Of a stretch of DNA of 64,000 bases, positions 45,732 to 55,500 are shown piece after piece (the first letter of the stretch is position 1; every line of letters begins with the position of its first letter). Origin of the DNA: Planctomycetaceae bacterium (GTDB taxonomy: Bacteria; Planctomycetota; Planctomycetia; Pirellulales; Pirellulaceae). The DNA lies in NCBI GenBank assembly GCA_020638995.1, contig JACKHM010000001.1, forward strand, positions 248,001-312,000, given 5' to 3'. Made by a program: the position numbers and the translations under genes. The notes under the pieces are model-generated. The model worked only from the letters and a program-made list of their open reading frames with translations, ran no database searches and had not been told where the DNA came from.

Positions 45732-47603
45732 TTGTTTGTCGGTCCAGTCTTCTACCGCGAGGCCGAAACGACCCCGCGTCGTCCTCGCCACTATATGTAT
45801 CGCACGATCTATGTACTGGCCTTGCTGGTGCTGACCTGCACGGCTTGGTTCGTGCTGGCTGGCGTGCAAATCATCCAAACGGTCGGCGATATGGCGAGGT
45901 TTGGGGCATTGTTGTTCCAAATCCTAGCGCCAGTGCAGTTGGCCTTGATTACGTTTCTTGCCGCCTTCGGCACAGCGAGCGCAGTGTCGCAGGAAAAAGA
46001 TCGCCGTACTTTGATCCTGTTACTAATGACCCGTCTCAGCAACAGCGAGCTCGTCATCGGCAAGCTACTGGCCAGTCTGCTCGACGTATTCGTGATGATC
46101 TTGGCCGCCCTGCCAGTCTTCCTGCTAATTACGCTGTTAGGGGGCGTGTCAAATGGGCAAGTCGCCCGAGTATTCTTGATCACATTCACAACAGGATTCG
46201 CGGCAGGCAGCTTGGGCAGCATGCTCGGACTGTGGCGTGAAAAGACTTTCCAAACGCTCGCTTTGACGGCGCTGACGATTGTGCTCTGGTCCGCGGTCTG
46301 GGAAGCGGTTCACGCTGGCGTGGTCTTCGAGTCATTGGGCGGTATCTCTTGTGAAACGCTGGCGACCGGCTTCAGCCCTTTCCGAGCCATCTTAGCAGGC
46401 GCCCAACCCCGCCTTGCTCAAACCAGTTGGATTAGCTTCGCGTTGGACGGGGTCAATCTTTATCTGGTCGTGTCGCTGGGAGTTGCCGCTGCATTAAACG
46501 GTTGGGCGATCTTGCGCGTTCGAGTTTGGAACCCTTCGCGTGAACTGCGTCCTGGCCAAGCCGACGAAATGGAGCAAGCGAGCATTTGGGGCGTGGAACA
46601 CGACATCAAGCAACTGACGAAGGCCGATCCAGAGAAGCAACGTGTCGCAGAAGCAGCTCGATCAGGTCATGTCGATGCCCGCAGCAAACCCGCGGCGACA
46701 AAGTCTCGCGAGGTTTGGGACAATCCCATCCTATGGCGTGAAGTCTGCACCTGGGCCTACGGGCGAAAAGTGCTCATCATTCGGTTGGCTTACCTTGTCT
46801 TTTTCGCGATGGCGGCCGGAGCTCTGTATTGGGCGATATCAAGCGGAGCGGCAACAACGCGTGCTTCGGCGGGAGTCATACCGGCCGTCGCAAGTTTTCT
46901 GTCGCCCTTTTTTCTGGTCAGCCTCGTCATCATCAACGCTTTGGCCGTTAACTCGGTGACCAACGAACGCGATGGACAAGCTTTGGACATTCTGCTGGCA
47001 ACGGATATCTCACCCAAGGAATTTGTGTTGGGAAAGTTGTGGGGCGTTTTGTGGGTGACAAAGGAGATGGTCCTGCTACCGATGGCACTTTGCTTCGTAC
47101 TATGGTGGCAAAAGGGAATCACGACCGAAAACTTGATTTTTGTACTCGGTGGCCTTTGCATCATGGATATCTTCGTCACGATGCTCGGATTGCATTGCGG
47201 GATGACCTATTCGAATTCGCGAACCGCGATCGGAGTCAGCCTCGGCTCGGTGTTCTTTCTGTTCGTGGGCGTCGTCACGTGCTTGGCCATCATGATTTCA
47301 TTTAGCGGTTCGTTCCAAGGGCAATACGCTCCCTTCCTTGCATTTATTGGTGGCGGAAGCGTCGGATTGTATGTCGCATTAGGCAGCCGCAATCCGTCTG
47401 CTGCGATCTTCTGGGCATCGCTACTGTTGCCGATGGCAACTTTCTTTGCGATCGTCAGCTTTGTACTCGGCGACCGCGAATTAACGATATTCCTCGTCTT
47501 GTCCGGTACTTACGGCTTCACGACGACCGCGATGCTGGTTCCCGCCATCAGCGAATTTGATTTCGCGATGGGGCGGACGCGGACCGGAGGCGACGAGGAT
47601 TGA
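45732..47603 (+). CDS. Double ABC-2-type permease
   Basis: The 623-residue protein starts with TTG at 45732, eight bases after CAGGAG; the next ATG would remove 21 residues. It contains two similar halves of about 300 residues, each opening with a cytosolic R-E motif before the first helix (VFYREAETTPRRPRHYMYR and ILWREVCTWAYGRKVLIIR). Each half has about six helices and a loop of the EKDRRTLILLLMTRLSNSELV or ERDGQALDILLATDISPKEFV type, typical of ABC-2 export permeases. No ATPase gene is adjacent. The substrate is unknown. It is divergent from the ECF sigma operon. Confidence 0.82.
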   Translation: MFVGPVFYREAETTPRRPRHYMYRTIYVLALLVLTCTAWFVLAGVQIIQTVGDMARFGALLFQILAPVQLALITFLAAFGTASAVSQEKDRRTLILLLMTRLSNSELVIGKLLASLLDVFVMILAALPVFLLITLLGGVSNGQVARVFLITFTTGFAAGSLGSMLGLWREKTFQTLALTALTIVLWSAVWEAVHAGVVFESLGGISCETLATGFSPFRAILAGAQPRLAQTSWISFALDGVNLYLVVSLGVAAALNGWAILRVRVWNPSRELRPGQADEMEQASIWGVEHDIKQLTKADPEKQRVAEAARSGHVDARSKPAATKSREVWDNPILWREVCTWAYGRKVLIIRLAYLVFFAMAAGALYWAISSGAATTRASAGVIPAVASFLSPFFLVSLVIINALAVNSVTNERDGQALDILLATDISPKEFVLGKLWGVLWVTKEMVLLPMALCFVLWWQKGITTENLIFVLGGLCIMDIFVTMLGLHCGMTYSNSRTAIGVSLGSVFFLFVGVVTCLAIMISFSGSFQGQYAPFLAFIGGGSVGLYVALGSRNPSAAIFWASLLLPMATFFAIVSFVLGDRELTIFLVLSGTYGFTTTAMLVPAISEFDFAMGRTRTGGDED

Positions 47604-47679
47604 TGTCGCTGGAACCGTTAGGCTGTAGGGCCGTTCGCGGTGGCAGCGTGACAGGCGGACTGCCGATCGAACTTTTTCC

Positions 47680-48948
47680 ATGAATGTTCTTCCCGAACTT
47701 CTACCGTGGCTAATCGCCATGGCTTTCCTGGTCGGCTGTTCTGGTTTTTTTTCCGCCAGCGAAGCCGCGTTGTTTTCTCTGCGGCCGCGCGATCGCGAGC
47801 AACTTGCCAACGGAGGCGCTTCGCATCAGATGGCAGCGAAGCTGCTCGACGATCCCGATCGCCTGTTGAGCGCAGTTTTGTTCTGGAACCTCGTTGTCAA
47901 CATGATCTATTTTGCCATTGTATCGGTGGTGGGCTTGCGACTGGAGAAGGAACCTTCTGTCGGACATGCCTATTCAGCCGCTTTTGCTGCCGCATCGCTG
48001 CTTACGATCATCTTCTTCAGTGAAATGCTTCCGAAAAGCGTCGGCGTGCTAGCCAATCGCAAACTCGCTGGTCCGATGGGCATACCGTTGGCAATTGCTG
48101 TTCGGGCTCTCGATCCTATCATGCCAACCTTACGGCTCGTGAACCTGCTCTCGCGGCGGATGATCTGGCCCGGCTTCAAGAGTGAGCCTTACCTGGAAGT
48201 CTCCGACTTAGAGCGCGCCATATCGCTTTCGACAACCGATGCAAAGTTGGTCGAACAGGAGCAGGCCGCCCTTCGCAACATCGTGTTGTTATCGGACATT
48301 CGCGTTGACGAATGGATGCGTCCCCGAACGCAGTTCCTGACATTTAAGCCCCCGGTATCGCTCGAAGAGTTAAACGGCCAGATGACACCAAGCGGCTACT
48401 TGCTAATCACGGAACCCGACAGTGAAGAAGTTGAATCTGCAATCCATCTAAAAGAACTATTCGACGTTCCGCGCGTTCGGCTGGAGCACTACGCAGAACC
48501 AGTCATCTACGTCCCTTGGTGTGCAACCGTTGCCGATGCCTTGCAAGAAATGCAACGGCGTAACCGGCAAGTTGCCGCGGTGGTGAACGAGTACGGCGAG
48601 ACTTGCGGGATCCTGACGTTTGAAGACATCCTCGATACCGTATTCAACTACAGCCCCAGCCGCAGTCGTCTGCTCTTGGACCAAAAGCCGATCCATGATC
48701 TTGGACCCGGTATGTGGTTGGTCGCCGGAGTCACACCTTTACGGCGTCTTTCTCGTTATCTCGATTTAGCCTTACCGGCGAGTAAGAACGTCACGGTTGG
48801 CGGTGTGATTCAAGAGCGGCTCGGCAAGCTGGCGGAAGAAAACGACGTTTGTGATTGGGGCCCGTTCCGGATGAAAGTCCTGGAAGCACCTCAACGTGGT
48901 CACATGCTGATCGAGTTGAAGCTCGTCCACCGCGGGGGGGCGACATGA
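47680..48948 (+). CDS. DUF21/CBS membrane protein (CNNM/CorC family), first of a pair
   Basis: The 422-residue protein has an N-terminal DUF21 membrane domain with about four helices (FFSASEAALFSLRPRDREQL is the family signature). Two CBS domains follow, holding DEWMRPRTQF and NEYGETCGILTFEDIL. A C-terminal CorC/HlyC-type domain closes the protein (GPFRMKVLEAPQRGHM). Family members take part in Mg or Co transport or its regulation. The next gene overlaps by four bases and encodes a shorter paralogue, as in other bacteria where two such genes are paired. Confidence 0.9.
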   Translation: MNVLPELLPWLIAMAFLVGCSGFFSASEAALFSLRPRDREQLANGGASHQMAAKLLDDPDRLLSAVLFWNLVVNMIYFAIVSVVGLRLEKEPSVGHAYSAAFAAASLLTIIFFSEMLPKSVGVLANRKLAGPMGIPLAIAVRALDPIMPTLRLVNLLSRRMIWPGFKSEPYLEVSDLERAISLSTTDAKLVEQEQAALRNIVLLSDIRVDEWMRPRTQFLTFKPPVSLEELNGQMTPSGYLLITEPDSEEVESAIHLKELFDVPRVRLEHYAEPVIYVPWCATVADALQEMQRRNRQVAAVVNEYGETCGILTFEDILDTVFNYSPSRSRLLLDQKPIHDLGPGMWLVAGVTPLRRLSRYLDLALPASKNVTVGGVIQERLGKLAEENDVCDWGPFRMKVLEAPQRGHMLIELKLVHRGGAT

Positions 48949-49904
48949 CAATCGGCATTTGCCTCTTCTTCATCGGCTTATTGTTGAGCGCCTTTTTCAG
49001 TGGATCAGAAACAGGGTTCTATCGAGCTACTCGCGTGCGACTCGTGCTGGACGGCTTGGCCGGAGATCCCGTCGCCCGTGGCTTGCTGTGGCTGACCAAT
49101 AACCCTGCGCTTTTCGTGGCAACGACGCTAGTCGGTAACAACCTCGCGAATTACTTGACCTCGTTCGCGATCGTGCTGGTAGCACAGCAGATCACCTCGA
49201 ACCCCAGTGTCGTGATGGAGCTCGTCACACCAGTCCTCTTCACCCCGATTGTGTTCGTCTACGGCGAGCTGTTGCCGAAGAACCTTTTTTACTACTCACC
49301 CAACCGGTTGTTACGGCGCAGCGGCCCTGTGTTTCTTTTCTTCGCAACAGTCTTCGCACCGATTTCGGCGACGCTTTGGGGAATGGGCAGATTGTTACAG
49401 TCGCTAATCGGCGACGCACCGCTGCGGGTACAACTCACACTAGCTCGCAAAGAACTTCAACAAGTCCTTGTCGAAGGCCAGGACGCAGGCATCCTTCAAC
49501 CCGCGCAGCGCAAACTGGCGCAGAACCTGTTCGCGATAGCTTCGCGAAGCGTCCAAGATCTCTGCACGCCGGTCGGTCGTATGGCAGCGATACGCTTGGG
49601 TGCCGATAAGAAGGAAGTGCTTCGGATTGCTCGGCGACACCGAGCTATCGTGTCGCCCGTGGTCGGTGCGGATGGGCGAACACTTCTCGGATATGTGAGA
49701 ACGGTTGACCTGTTTCTTGATGACAGCGAATGCATTGACGCGTATCGGCACCTTCCCACGCTGGATGCCGGAACATCACACATTGCTGCGTTAATTCAGA
49801 TGCAGACAGGCAAGGAAGAACTTGCCCGAGTGGTGGACGCCGACGGAGCGACGATCGGACTGCTCTACGCCAGCGACTTGACGGATCCGCTCTTTCGCGA
49901 TTAG
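48945..49904 (+). CDS. DUF21/CBS membrane protein, second of a pair, lacking the C-terminal domain
   Basis: The ATG at 48945 overlaps the upstream stop by four bases (ATGA). The 319-residue protein starts with a helix and the DUF21 signature (FFSGSETGFYRATRVRL), has about four helices, and then a CBS-type region (CTPVGRMAAIRLGADKKEV; VVGADGRTLLGYVRT). The terminal CorC/HlyC domain of its upstream paralogue is missing. It probably forms a hetero-oligomer with that protein in ion transport or its regulation; this is inferred from the coupling. Confidence 0.9.
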   Translation: MTIGICLFFIGLLLSAFFSGSETGFYRATRVRLVLDGLAGDPVARGLLWLTNNPALFVATTLVGNNLANYLTSFAIVLVAQQITSNPSVVMELVTPVLFTPIVFVYGELLPKNLFYYSPNRLLRRSGPVFLFFATVFAPISATLWGMGRLLQSLIGDAPLRVQLTLARKELQQVLVEGQDAGILQPAQRKLAQNLFAIASRSVQDLCTPVGRMAAIRLGADKKEVLRIARRHRAIVSPVVGADGRTLLGYVRTVDLFLDDSECIDAYRHLPTLDAGTSHIAALIQMQTGKEELARVVDADGATIGLLYASDLTDPLFRD

Positions 49905-49950
49905 GAGTGGGAAGTCAGGGAAGAAATCAGCACCCCACCTTCCGTCAGCC

Positions 49951-50190
49951 TCACGCTTTTGTATAGCCCAACGACTCAATCACGGAAAGCATCTCTTCAA
50001 ACGTGATGAAGCGACGACGGTGTTGAAGCTTGTACTCGTCGATAGCAACAGCCAATGCACGCGCATCAGCGCTTAGCCCATCGTGACTGTTGGAAAATTG
50101 ACGTCGTTCGCGAACCGGGGCATCTTGTCCAGCACCATAGCTTCGGCGGTCAACGAACTGATTAGCGGGCGTCTCGGTGGCTTGCGACAT
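49951..50190 (-). CDS. Small conserved-looking protein of unknown function (79 aa)
   Basis: From the ATG at 50190 the protein begins MSQATETPANQFVDRRSYG. Its C-terminal half reads SADARALAVAIDEYKLQHRR and then RFITFEEMLSVIESLGYTKA, a compact helical unit with a basic patch that resembles small DNA- or RNA-binding proteins. Similar short proteins occur in planctomycete genomes to my knowledge, with no known function. The frame is open to 50265, but the extra residues are basic and unrelated. It is convergent with the DUF21 pair. Confidence 0.7.
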   Translation of the reverse strand: MSQATETPANQFVDRRSYGAGQDAPVRERRQFSNSHDGLSADARALAVAIDEYKLQHRRRFITFEEMLSVIESLGYTKA

Positions 50191-50441
50191 AATGGCTCTC
50201 GGCTTCAAGAGGGTAACTCGACACGTTTCCGAAGAAACCCTAGGTCGTGATAACGGGCGAGTCAAAATTACTAGGTCGACGGCGAGCGTCTAAGTTGATC
50301 CGGAAGTAGCGAATTTACCGAGTTGATGGCCCGCAATACCCCTGAGTACGGGTCACATGGTTCAATGGCACTAGGAGCGTCATCCACTGCGTGCGGCAAC
50401 GGACAACCGACGAACCGCACAAAGTGGAAAGACGCGTTCCC

Positions 50442-51383
50442 TTAATACCGCCCGATGTCGGCCGTCATGCGTTGCTGTTGCTCGTCGATCTGCCCCTTGA
50501 GTTGGTTGCTCGGGCCATGTGTTGGCTCTTGTGCCAACGCCGCAACCAGCGCAAGTCTAGCGTTGGTCGTGTCGCCTGCGAGCAACTGTGCTTCGGCTAA
50601 GTGAAACAGCAATTCGGTCGTCGGCTCGCCGCGTTGAGTCGCTTGAGCCAACAAGGCGGCAGCGTTCTCGTGACGTCCAAGGGCTTTCAAAGCGAGCCCT
50701 TGCTCCAGCAAGATATCTTGCGGCATCTCATCGGGTGGATAATGCTCGGCCAACGCATTCAGCGTCGAAAGTGCTCGGCGCGGGCGATTCTGTTCACGGT
50801 AGATCGAAGCCAGCGCAAGTTGAACGTGCGGGCAATACCCCTCGAACGATAGGCTGCGATGGTATTCGGCAAGTGCCTCGTCTAGCTTCCCTTCGTAACG
50901 GCGGACATCACCTCGCAGCGCCCAAGCGCAGGGCAGCTGACGATTCGACTGTATTGCGCGCTCCGCCTGTTGCCAGGCTCGCGGCGCATTGCCTTGTGCG
51001 AGATACATCTCGCCGAGTCGTACGACAAGGTTCGGGTCACCACCAGACAGCTTTACAGATTGTTCCAAATGCCTGATCGCGTCCTCTCGTAAGTCGCGCC
51101 GCCAGAGCAGTTCTGCATATTGCACGTGTGCGCGTTCGTCGACCGGATTCGTCTCAATTGCGTTTGCAAACCAAGCTTCTGCGTCTTCCAGCTCTCCTTG
51201 TTCGAGCGAGTCGAAGCCTCGCAACGACATCTGCCGTGCCATGATCACTTCATCGGAAATCGTGTCCTTTTGAAGCGACTTGCAGCCTCCGCTACAGACG
51301 GCGACGACAACGCATACGAACCACACCGTTTCTCGCGCGAAGCCTAGCAAAACTAAAACAGATGTGTGTGGCGAACGGAGCAT
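50442..51383 (-). CDS. TPR protein, probable lipoprotein
   Basis: The 313-residue protein begins with a signal region (VWFVCVVVAVCSGGCKS) whose CSGGC may be a lipobox with Cys34. About seven tetratricopeptide repeats follow, with typical text such as FDSLEQGELEDAEAWFANAI and ALRGDVRRYEGKLDEALAEY. Such proteins are scaffolds, often at the outer membrane. The N-terminal end overlaps by 18 bases the start of a possible small gene on the other strand. No partner gene is adjacent. Confidence 0.82.
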   Translation of the reverse strand: MLRSPHTSVLVLLGFARETVWFVCVVVAVCSGGCKSLQKDTISDEVIMARQMSLRGFDSLEQGELEDAEAWFANAIETNPVDERAHVQYAELLWRRDLREDAIRHLEQSVKLSGGDPNLVVRLGEMYLAQGNAPRAWQQAERAIQSNRQLPCAWALRGDVRRYEGKLDEALAEYHRSLSFEGYCPHVQLALASIYREQNRPRRALSTLNALAEHYPPDEMPQDILLEQGLALKALGRHENAAALLAQATQRGEPTTELLFHLAEAQLLAGDTTNARLALVAALAQEPTHGPSNQLKGQIDEQQQRMTADIGRY

Positions 51384-51623
51384 TTAGACGCGGTCTTCCT
51401 GACCCAAGACGAAATCCTCGGAAACGATGGGTTCCATCGACGACCCAACATCAGACCTATCGGCAAATCGATCCGGGCGCGACAAGGCAATCCCAATGCC
51501 GAGGAAGTCCCGGAGCCTTGGGAAAATATCACAACCGCTCCACCCGGACAATGGAAACAACTTGCCGAAACAGCACGGCTTACCGCTCCCGGTTTTTCAT
51601 CGGCGAAGCAGCTGCTAGCATGA
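51366..51623 (+). CDS. Possible small protein (85 aa), uncertain
   Basis: A GTG at 51366 opens an 85-codon frame (FLTQDEILGNDGFHRRPN, ENITTAPPGQWKQLAE) ending 37 bases before the gene at 51661. Its composition is protein-like, but all three plus-strand frames and one minus-strand frame are open over part of this stretch, and no Shine-Dalgarno is visible. If real it could form an operon with the next gene. Confidence 0.35.
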   Translation: MWRTEHLDAVFLTQDEILGNDGFHRRPNIRPIGKSIRARQGNPNAEEVPEPWENITTAPPGQWKQLAETARLTAPGFSSAKQLLA

Positions 51624-51660
51624 TCACCGAACGCCGCAACTCGGAGCTCAGCAGAATCGC

Positions 51661-52116
51661 ATGACAATTACCTACGACAAACTCGACGTCCGGTTGATCT
51701 ACGCCGAAGGTTGGAAAATCACCGAAGATGAATTGGACGCAGAACCGCGGACGTTGTCGTTCGAAAGTCCGTCTGGCGGTATTTGGGAGTTGATGATTTA
51801 CGGCGATCAGCGCGAAATAGCTGAATTAGCGAGTGAAGCTTTGTCGGTCATGCGAAGTGAATATGAAAATCTCGAATCGACCTCTTACGCAACCGAGTTC
51901 GTTGAAGTACCTGCCACAGGTTACGAGATCTACTTCTATCACCTCGATTTACTGGTTCATTGTCGGATCATCGGTGCCAAGTTCGGAGACAAAACGGCTC
52001 TGATGTTGTGGCAAGCCGAAGACCGAGACTTCGACGAGTTGGAGCCGGTATTCCGAGCGATGGCCACAACTTTGCTCAATCCGCACAAGTTCCCTGCTCC
52101 GACCCCAGGGGATTGA
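51661..52116 (+). CDS. Unknown 151-aa protein
   Basis: The soluble protein begins MTITYDKLDVRLIYAEGWKI and has alternating strands and helices. Segments include GGIWELMIYGDQREIAELAS, YEIYFYHLDLLVHCRIIGAK and DKTALMLWQAEDRDFDELEP, and the end reads AMATTLLNPHK. This pattern resembles the alpha/beta fold of DcrB/PsbP-like proteins, but I cannot assign a family with confidence. It has no signal peptide. It may be co-transcribed with the doubtful ORF upstream. Confidence 0.75.
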   Translation: MTITYDKLDVRLIYAEGWKITEDELDAEPRTLSFESPSGGIWELMIYGDQREIAELASEALSVMRSEYENLESTSYATEFVEVPATGYEIYFYHLDLLVHCRIIGAKFGDKTALMLWQAEDRDFDELEPVFRAMATTLLNPHKFPAPTPGD

Positions 52117-52567
52117 AGCAATTGCAACTTTTACAAACCGATTGCGAATTCAAGCTCCGCATCGCAAGGCTCGCGGGCAGTTTTTTCTTCGATTTGCGTC
52201 TTTTTTGCTAAAGTTTGCTCGTACGAGCGCCGAGTGGCACGTGACCTGCTTTGCTGTGAGTCCAGAAGCATACATGGATGTCCGTGAATCTTAGTGCCGC
52301 AGTCGCCGAGGTATGGCGACGTTGAAACACGTTACGTGATGGCCATTTACACGGTATACGAGCGGTTACGGTCTTGGTGCAGCGTTGATTCTCCGGTTTC
52401 CGATTGGAAACTCACACCTATTGCCGCCGTCGGACCGCGCGACACGCACGAGGGCTCGCCTGGATAAACACATTCAGGCGAGCCTTCTGCGAACCGGGAA
52501 GTTAGTTCTCGACAACTATGACGATCGAAAGTTGACTCGTGGGAAAGCTCGCCGGGAGTGACTACAC
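52117..52567. other. 451-base intergenic region with several hairpins; candidate ncRNA
   Basis: No protein frame looks real. A ttgcga/tcgcaa stem (52142-52167) is followed, after a G/C-rich stretch, by TTTTTT at 52181-52186 and may end the gene at 51661. A perfect 12-base palindrome (gctcgtacgagc) lies at 52217-52228, a gtcgcc/ggcgac stem at 52302-52320, and a strong hairpin at 52453-52484. The spacing would suit an RNA from about 52230 to 52490. I see no core of 6S, tmRNA, SRP or RNase P RNA. Confidence 0.35.
52453..52484 (+). terminator. Strong hairpin, possible terminator
   Basis: The ten-base arms (52453-52462 and 52475-52484) are perfectly complementary, with a 12-base loop. Plus-strand sequence after the stem is ttctgcg, a poor T-run. 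It is far from both flanking genes, so it may end an unannotated RNA. Confidence 0.5.
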
Positions 52568-55500
52568 CTACCGACCTGTCTCGTCATACAACGGCAAGTG
52601 CCGGTAGTGGACTTCAAGCGATAGCAAATTCAACGCCGTGACGTACAGCCTGCCGGCGTGAGGAGCCCAGCGATCGGCCACTGGAAATCGCGGGTTCCAA
52701 CTTCCCGCATCTTCTCCCGATTGAATCTGCGAATCCACGAGGACGGGTCTCAGCTGTTCATTCCACTTCTGCCAATGCTCGCCGCCCATATGAAACATGA
52801 CTTGAGTGGCATAGTACCAGTAGTAGGTATCTCGCTTCGGGTTGCGAGCCGTTCCAATTGCGGGTGGTGACTCCAGCAAGTAATCAGCCCCGCGAGCCAT
52901 ATTCTGATTGTCGCGTCGCCAGCCTGTATAGAACCGCATTAACAAGCCAACTGCCGTCATGGTCTCACTCGCATCGCGACCGTGTGCCTGTGTCTCCGTA
53001 TTCGGGGCATAGGGGTTATAGCGGTACTTGTGCCGCTCGCTACGCGAGCCTTGAGCGACATCCAGCCAGCGCTCAATGCGAACGTAAGTCTCGGTAGGAA
53101 CTTCCAAATTTGCGAGATCGCCGCTCTTAAGCGCCATCGTCATCCAACCAGTTACCGAAGTATCCGATTCAAGATTCGGAGCGTATCGCCAGCCACCGTA
53201 TTCTTTGTGCTGACTGGCGACAATAAAATCGAGCGATCTTTGCGCCGGCCCCTTCAAGGCTGGATCTTGCGTCATCCCGTATGCCTCACACATTGCGAGT
53301 GCGGCGATGCCGTGGCTGTAAAGCCACACGCTGCGATTCGACTCGTCGTCCAGCGGGATGAACAAGTCGCCGTTCTCTTTCTGGTGCTGCACAAGGTAAT
53401 CAATCCCTCGTTTCACAACCGACGCGTACTCATTGTTAACGTGCGTGTAGCCGTATCCTTGAAAGGCTAACAGCGCCAGGCCTGTGGCGGCCGTATCGGA
53501 GACCAGTTGGGCACGATGGTCAACCGCTTGCAAATTCCAGCTCCCATCGGCGAGTTGCTGACGAGCAAGATAAGCCAAGCCAAGCTCGATCGCTTTGTCC
53601 GATTGCTGCCCAGCGGCAGATCCCATCGAACCGGATGAATCGCCGGGCTTACTCCTTCCCCGAAACGCATCTGCTGCGACAACTGCGGCCGTATTGATGC
53701 TCGGCAAACCGCCAACGTCTTGTCGAATGAATCGAGTCGCTCGCGATTGAACTTGCAGGCTATCCTCGCGAGCACGTCGGCTGTTCTGCCCGACATCAGC
53801 GGCCACGACGTTGCCAAGTCCGCCCGGACCTTCCAGAGCGTCGATTTCGACCGGGACTGCGCTCGGTGATTGGCGGGACATTGGCCCCAGGTCACTTCCT
53901 AACGCTGACTCTCCGAGTGCTGCGGTGGCAAGCGTGATCGTCGAAGGAGCAGAGGGAACGTCAATCGTCGTTGCGAGCGATCCGGTCACACCAATTGGAC
54001 CGGTGGTCGTTCGCCGAATGGGCGCCGCGCTCGCGACATCATCGCCCGCCGACGGACCGTCCGAGGCAGCAGCAGAGCGAGACTGACTCGCCGTTCCAGC
54101 CAGCGTGCCTGAACTAGCGACGCCATCGAGCATCTCTTGTCCCGGAGCAGCACCAATAGTCGCGGCGACGGGAGTCCCGTGACGTCCTCCGGTCAACGGC
54201 GCTGCTTGAGGACCGGCGGTGTCAACCGACGAGCCAGACGTCGAACCGCTCGACCCCGGGGCACCGGCAACGGTTGCCACGGCTGCCGCAATGTTGGCTG
54301 TAAAACTTTGAGAGGGAGAGGCTCTGCTCGGTGAACTTGTTCCCCCGCCCACCTCGGGTGCCCCCATGAAACCGTCGGTGGCCTCCGCGCGCCGCACCAC
54401 AACCGCACCCGCCAACTCACCGCCTCCACCAGCCAATTCCGGACCTGCTGCAGGTCCAGCATCACCAGACGCAGCCAGCATACCATTGGTCGGCGTGGCA
54501 CGCCCCAAATCACCGCCCCCCGCTTCGGCACCGGAAACGACTTCCGCGGCTGCCGGCTGTCCACTAGATCCTGCAGCCATGCCCGGCGTGAGTTCGGCTC
54601 GCAAGGCAATCTGCGGGGCACCGCCCATCGCTCGCCGTGCTAGACGACGCGCACGCTCTTCTTCATCCTCGTCTTCGTCACCACCGGATGCTCCGCCGAC
54701 AACACTCGCAAGATCGGGCATCTGCGGACCACCATCCGCCCGCGTAGGAGTCCCGCCGGCCAATTCAGCCGCAGCCGGCGAGCCGATCAAGTCGGATTGA
54801 GCGGACGGCGCCGCACCCGAACCAATTTCTGTCGGTGCTGGTTCGCCGCGGCCAACGTCGGCTAACGCCGGCGCGATGCCCTGTGGCGTCGGTTGGCCGC
54901 CACCAGTACCTGGGGGCGCAGCCACTTCTGCGGCAACCGCCGTACTTGCCAAAGTTGGCTCTGGCGTTCCGCCCGAATTGCTCCTCGCCAATTGCTGAGC
55001 TTGAGCTGATGGATTCAGATCGGGCTGCCCGCCCCCCGCGGCACGACTCGCCCCCCCTCCGCTAACGACCCGTGTCGGCCCAAGATCCACTTGTACTTGT
55101 CCAGCCGCCGCAGTTACCGCACCCGGCGAAGCATTAGCATCGGCTCGCGTCAGGGTGCCGCTCGAGCTGGCAGTCAACTCAGCCGGCTGACGTGAACCGG
55201 CGATGGTCGCCGCCTCAACGGTCGTCGCAAGTGCAGAAGCACTCGGCCGTTCCGCTCCTGCTAACGAATGCCTTACCAACGCAGGAGCACTTGGAGACAA
55301 AGCAGCTCCTGTCGGAGTATTCTGGGTCGATTCCGCGCGTTGCGCGGAACCTGAGGCGACCAGTGATGGACTGTCGGCTGCCTCCAGACTTCGGTCTAAG
55401 TTCGCAGCCTGTCCGACACCCGACACACCGTTTAAGGACCGAGTCATTGCCGTCCGTGATGCTTCCGGCGTGAGTGCCGCTTCGCCTGCGTTCATTTGAG

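Noticed and set aside
45668..46240. 190-codon plus-strand frame overlapping the ABC permease start
   Set aside because: Basic, Arg/Pro/Ser-rich translation in another frame of the permease gene; the permease frame has clear helices and a Shine-Dalgarno.
51353..51667. 104-codon minus-strand frame upstream of the TPR lipoprotein gene
   Set aside because: It runs antisense to the possible small gene at 51366, has a cysteine- and serine-rich shadow composition, and overlaps the start of the TPR gene.
52250..52485. 6S RNA, tmRNA, SRP RNA or RNase P RNA in the intergenic region
   Set aside because: None of the conserved cores of these RNAs could be found by eye on either strand.
52568..53602. Squalene-hopene cyclase enzyme activity for the toroid domain
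   Set aside because: The fold signals are present, but the catalytic DxDD motif is not seen and the domain is tethered in the periplasm.
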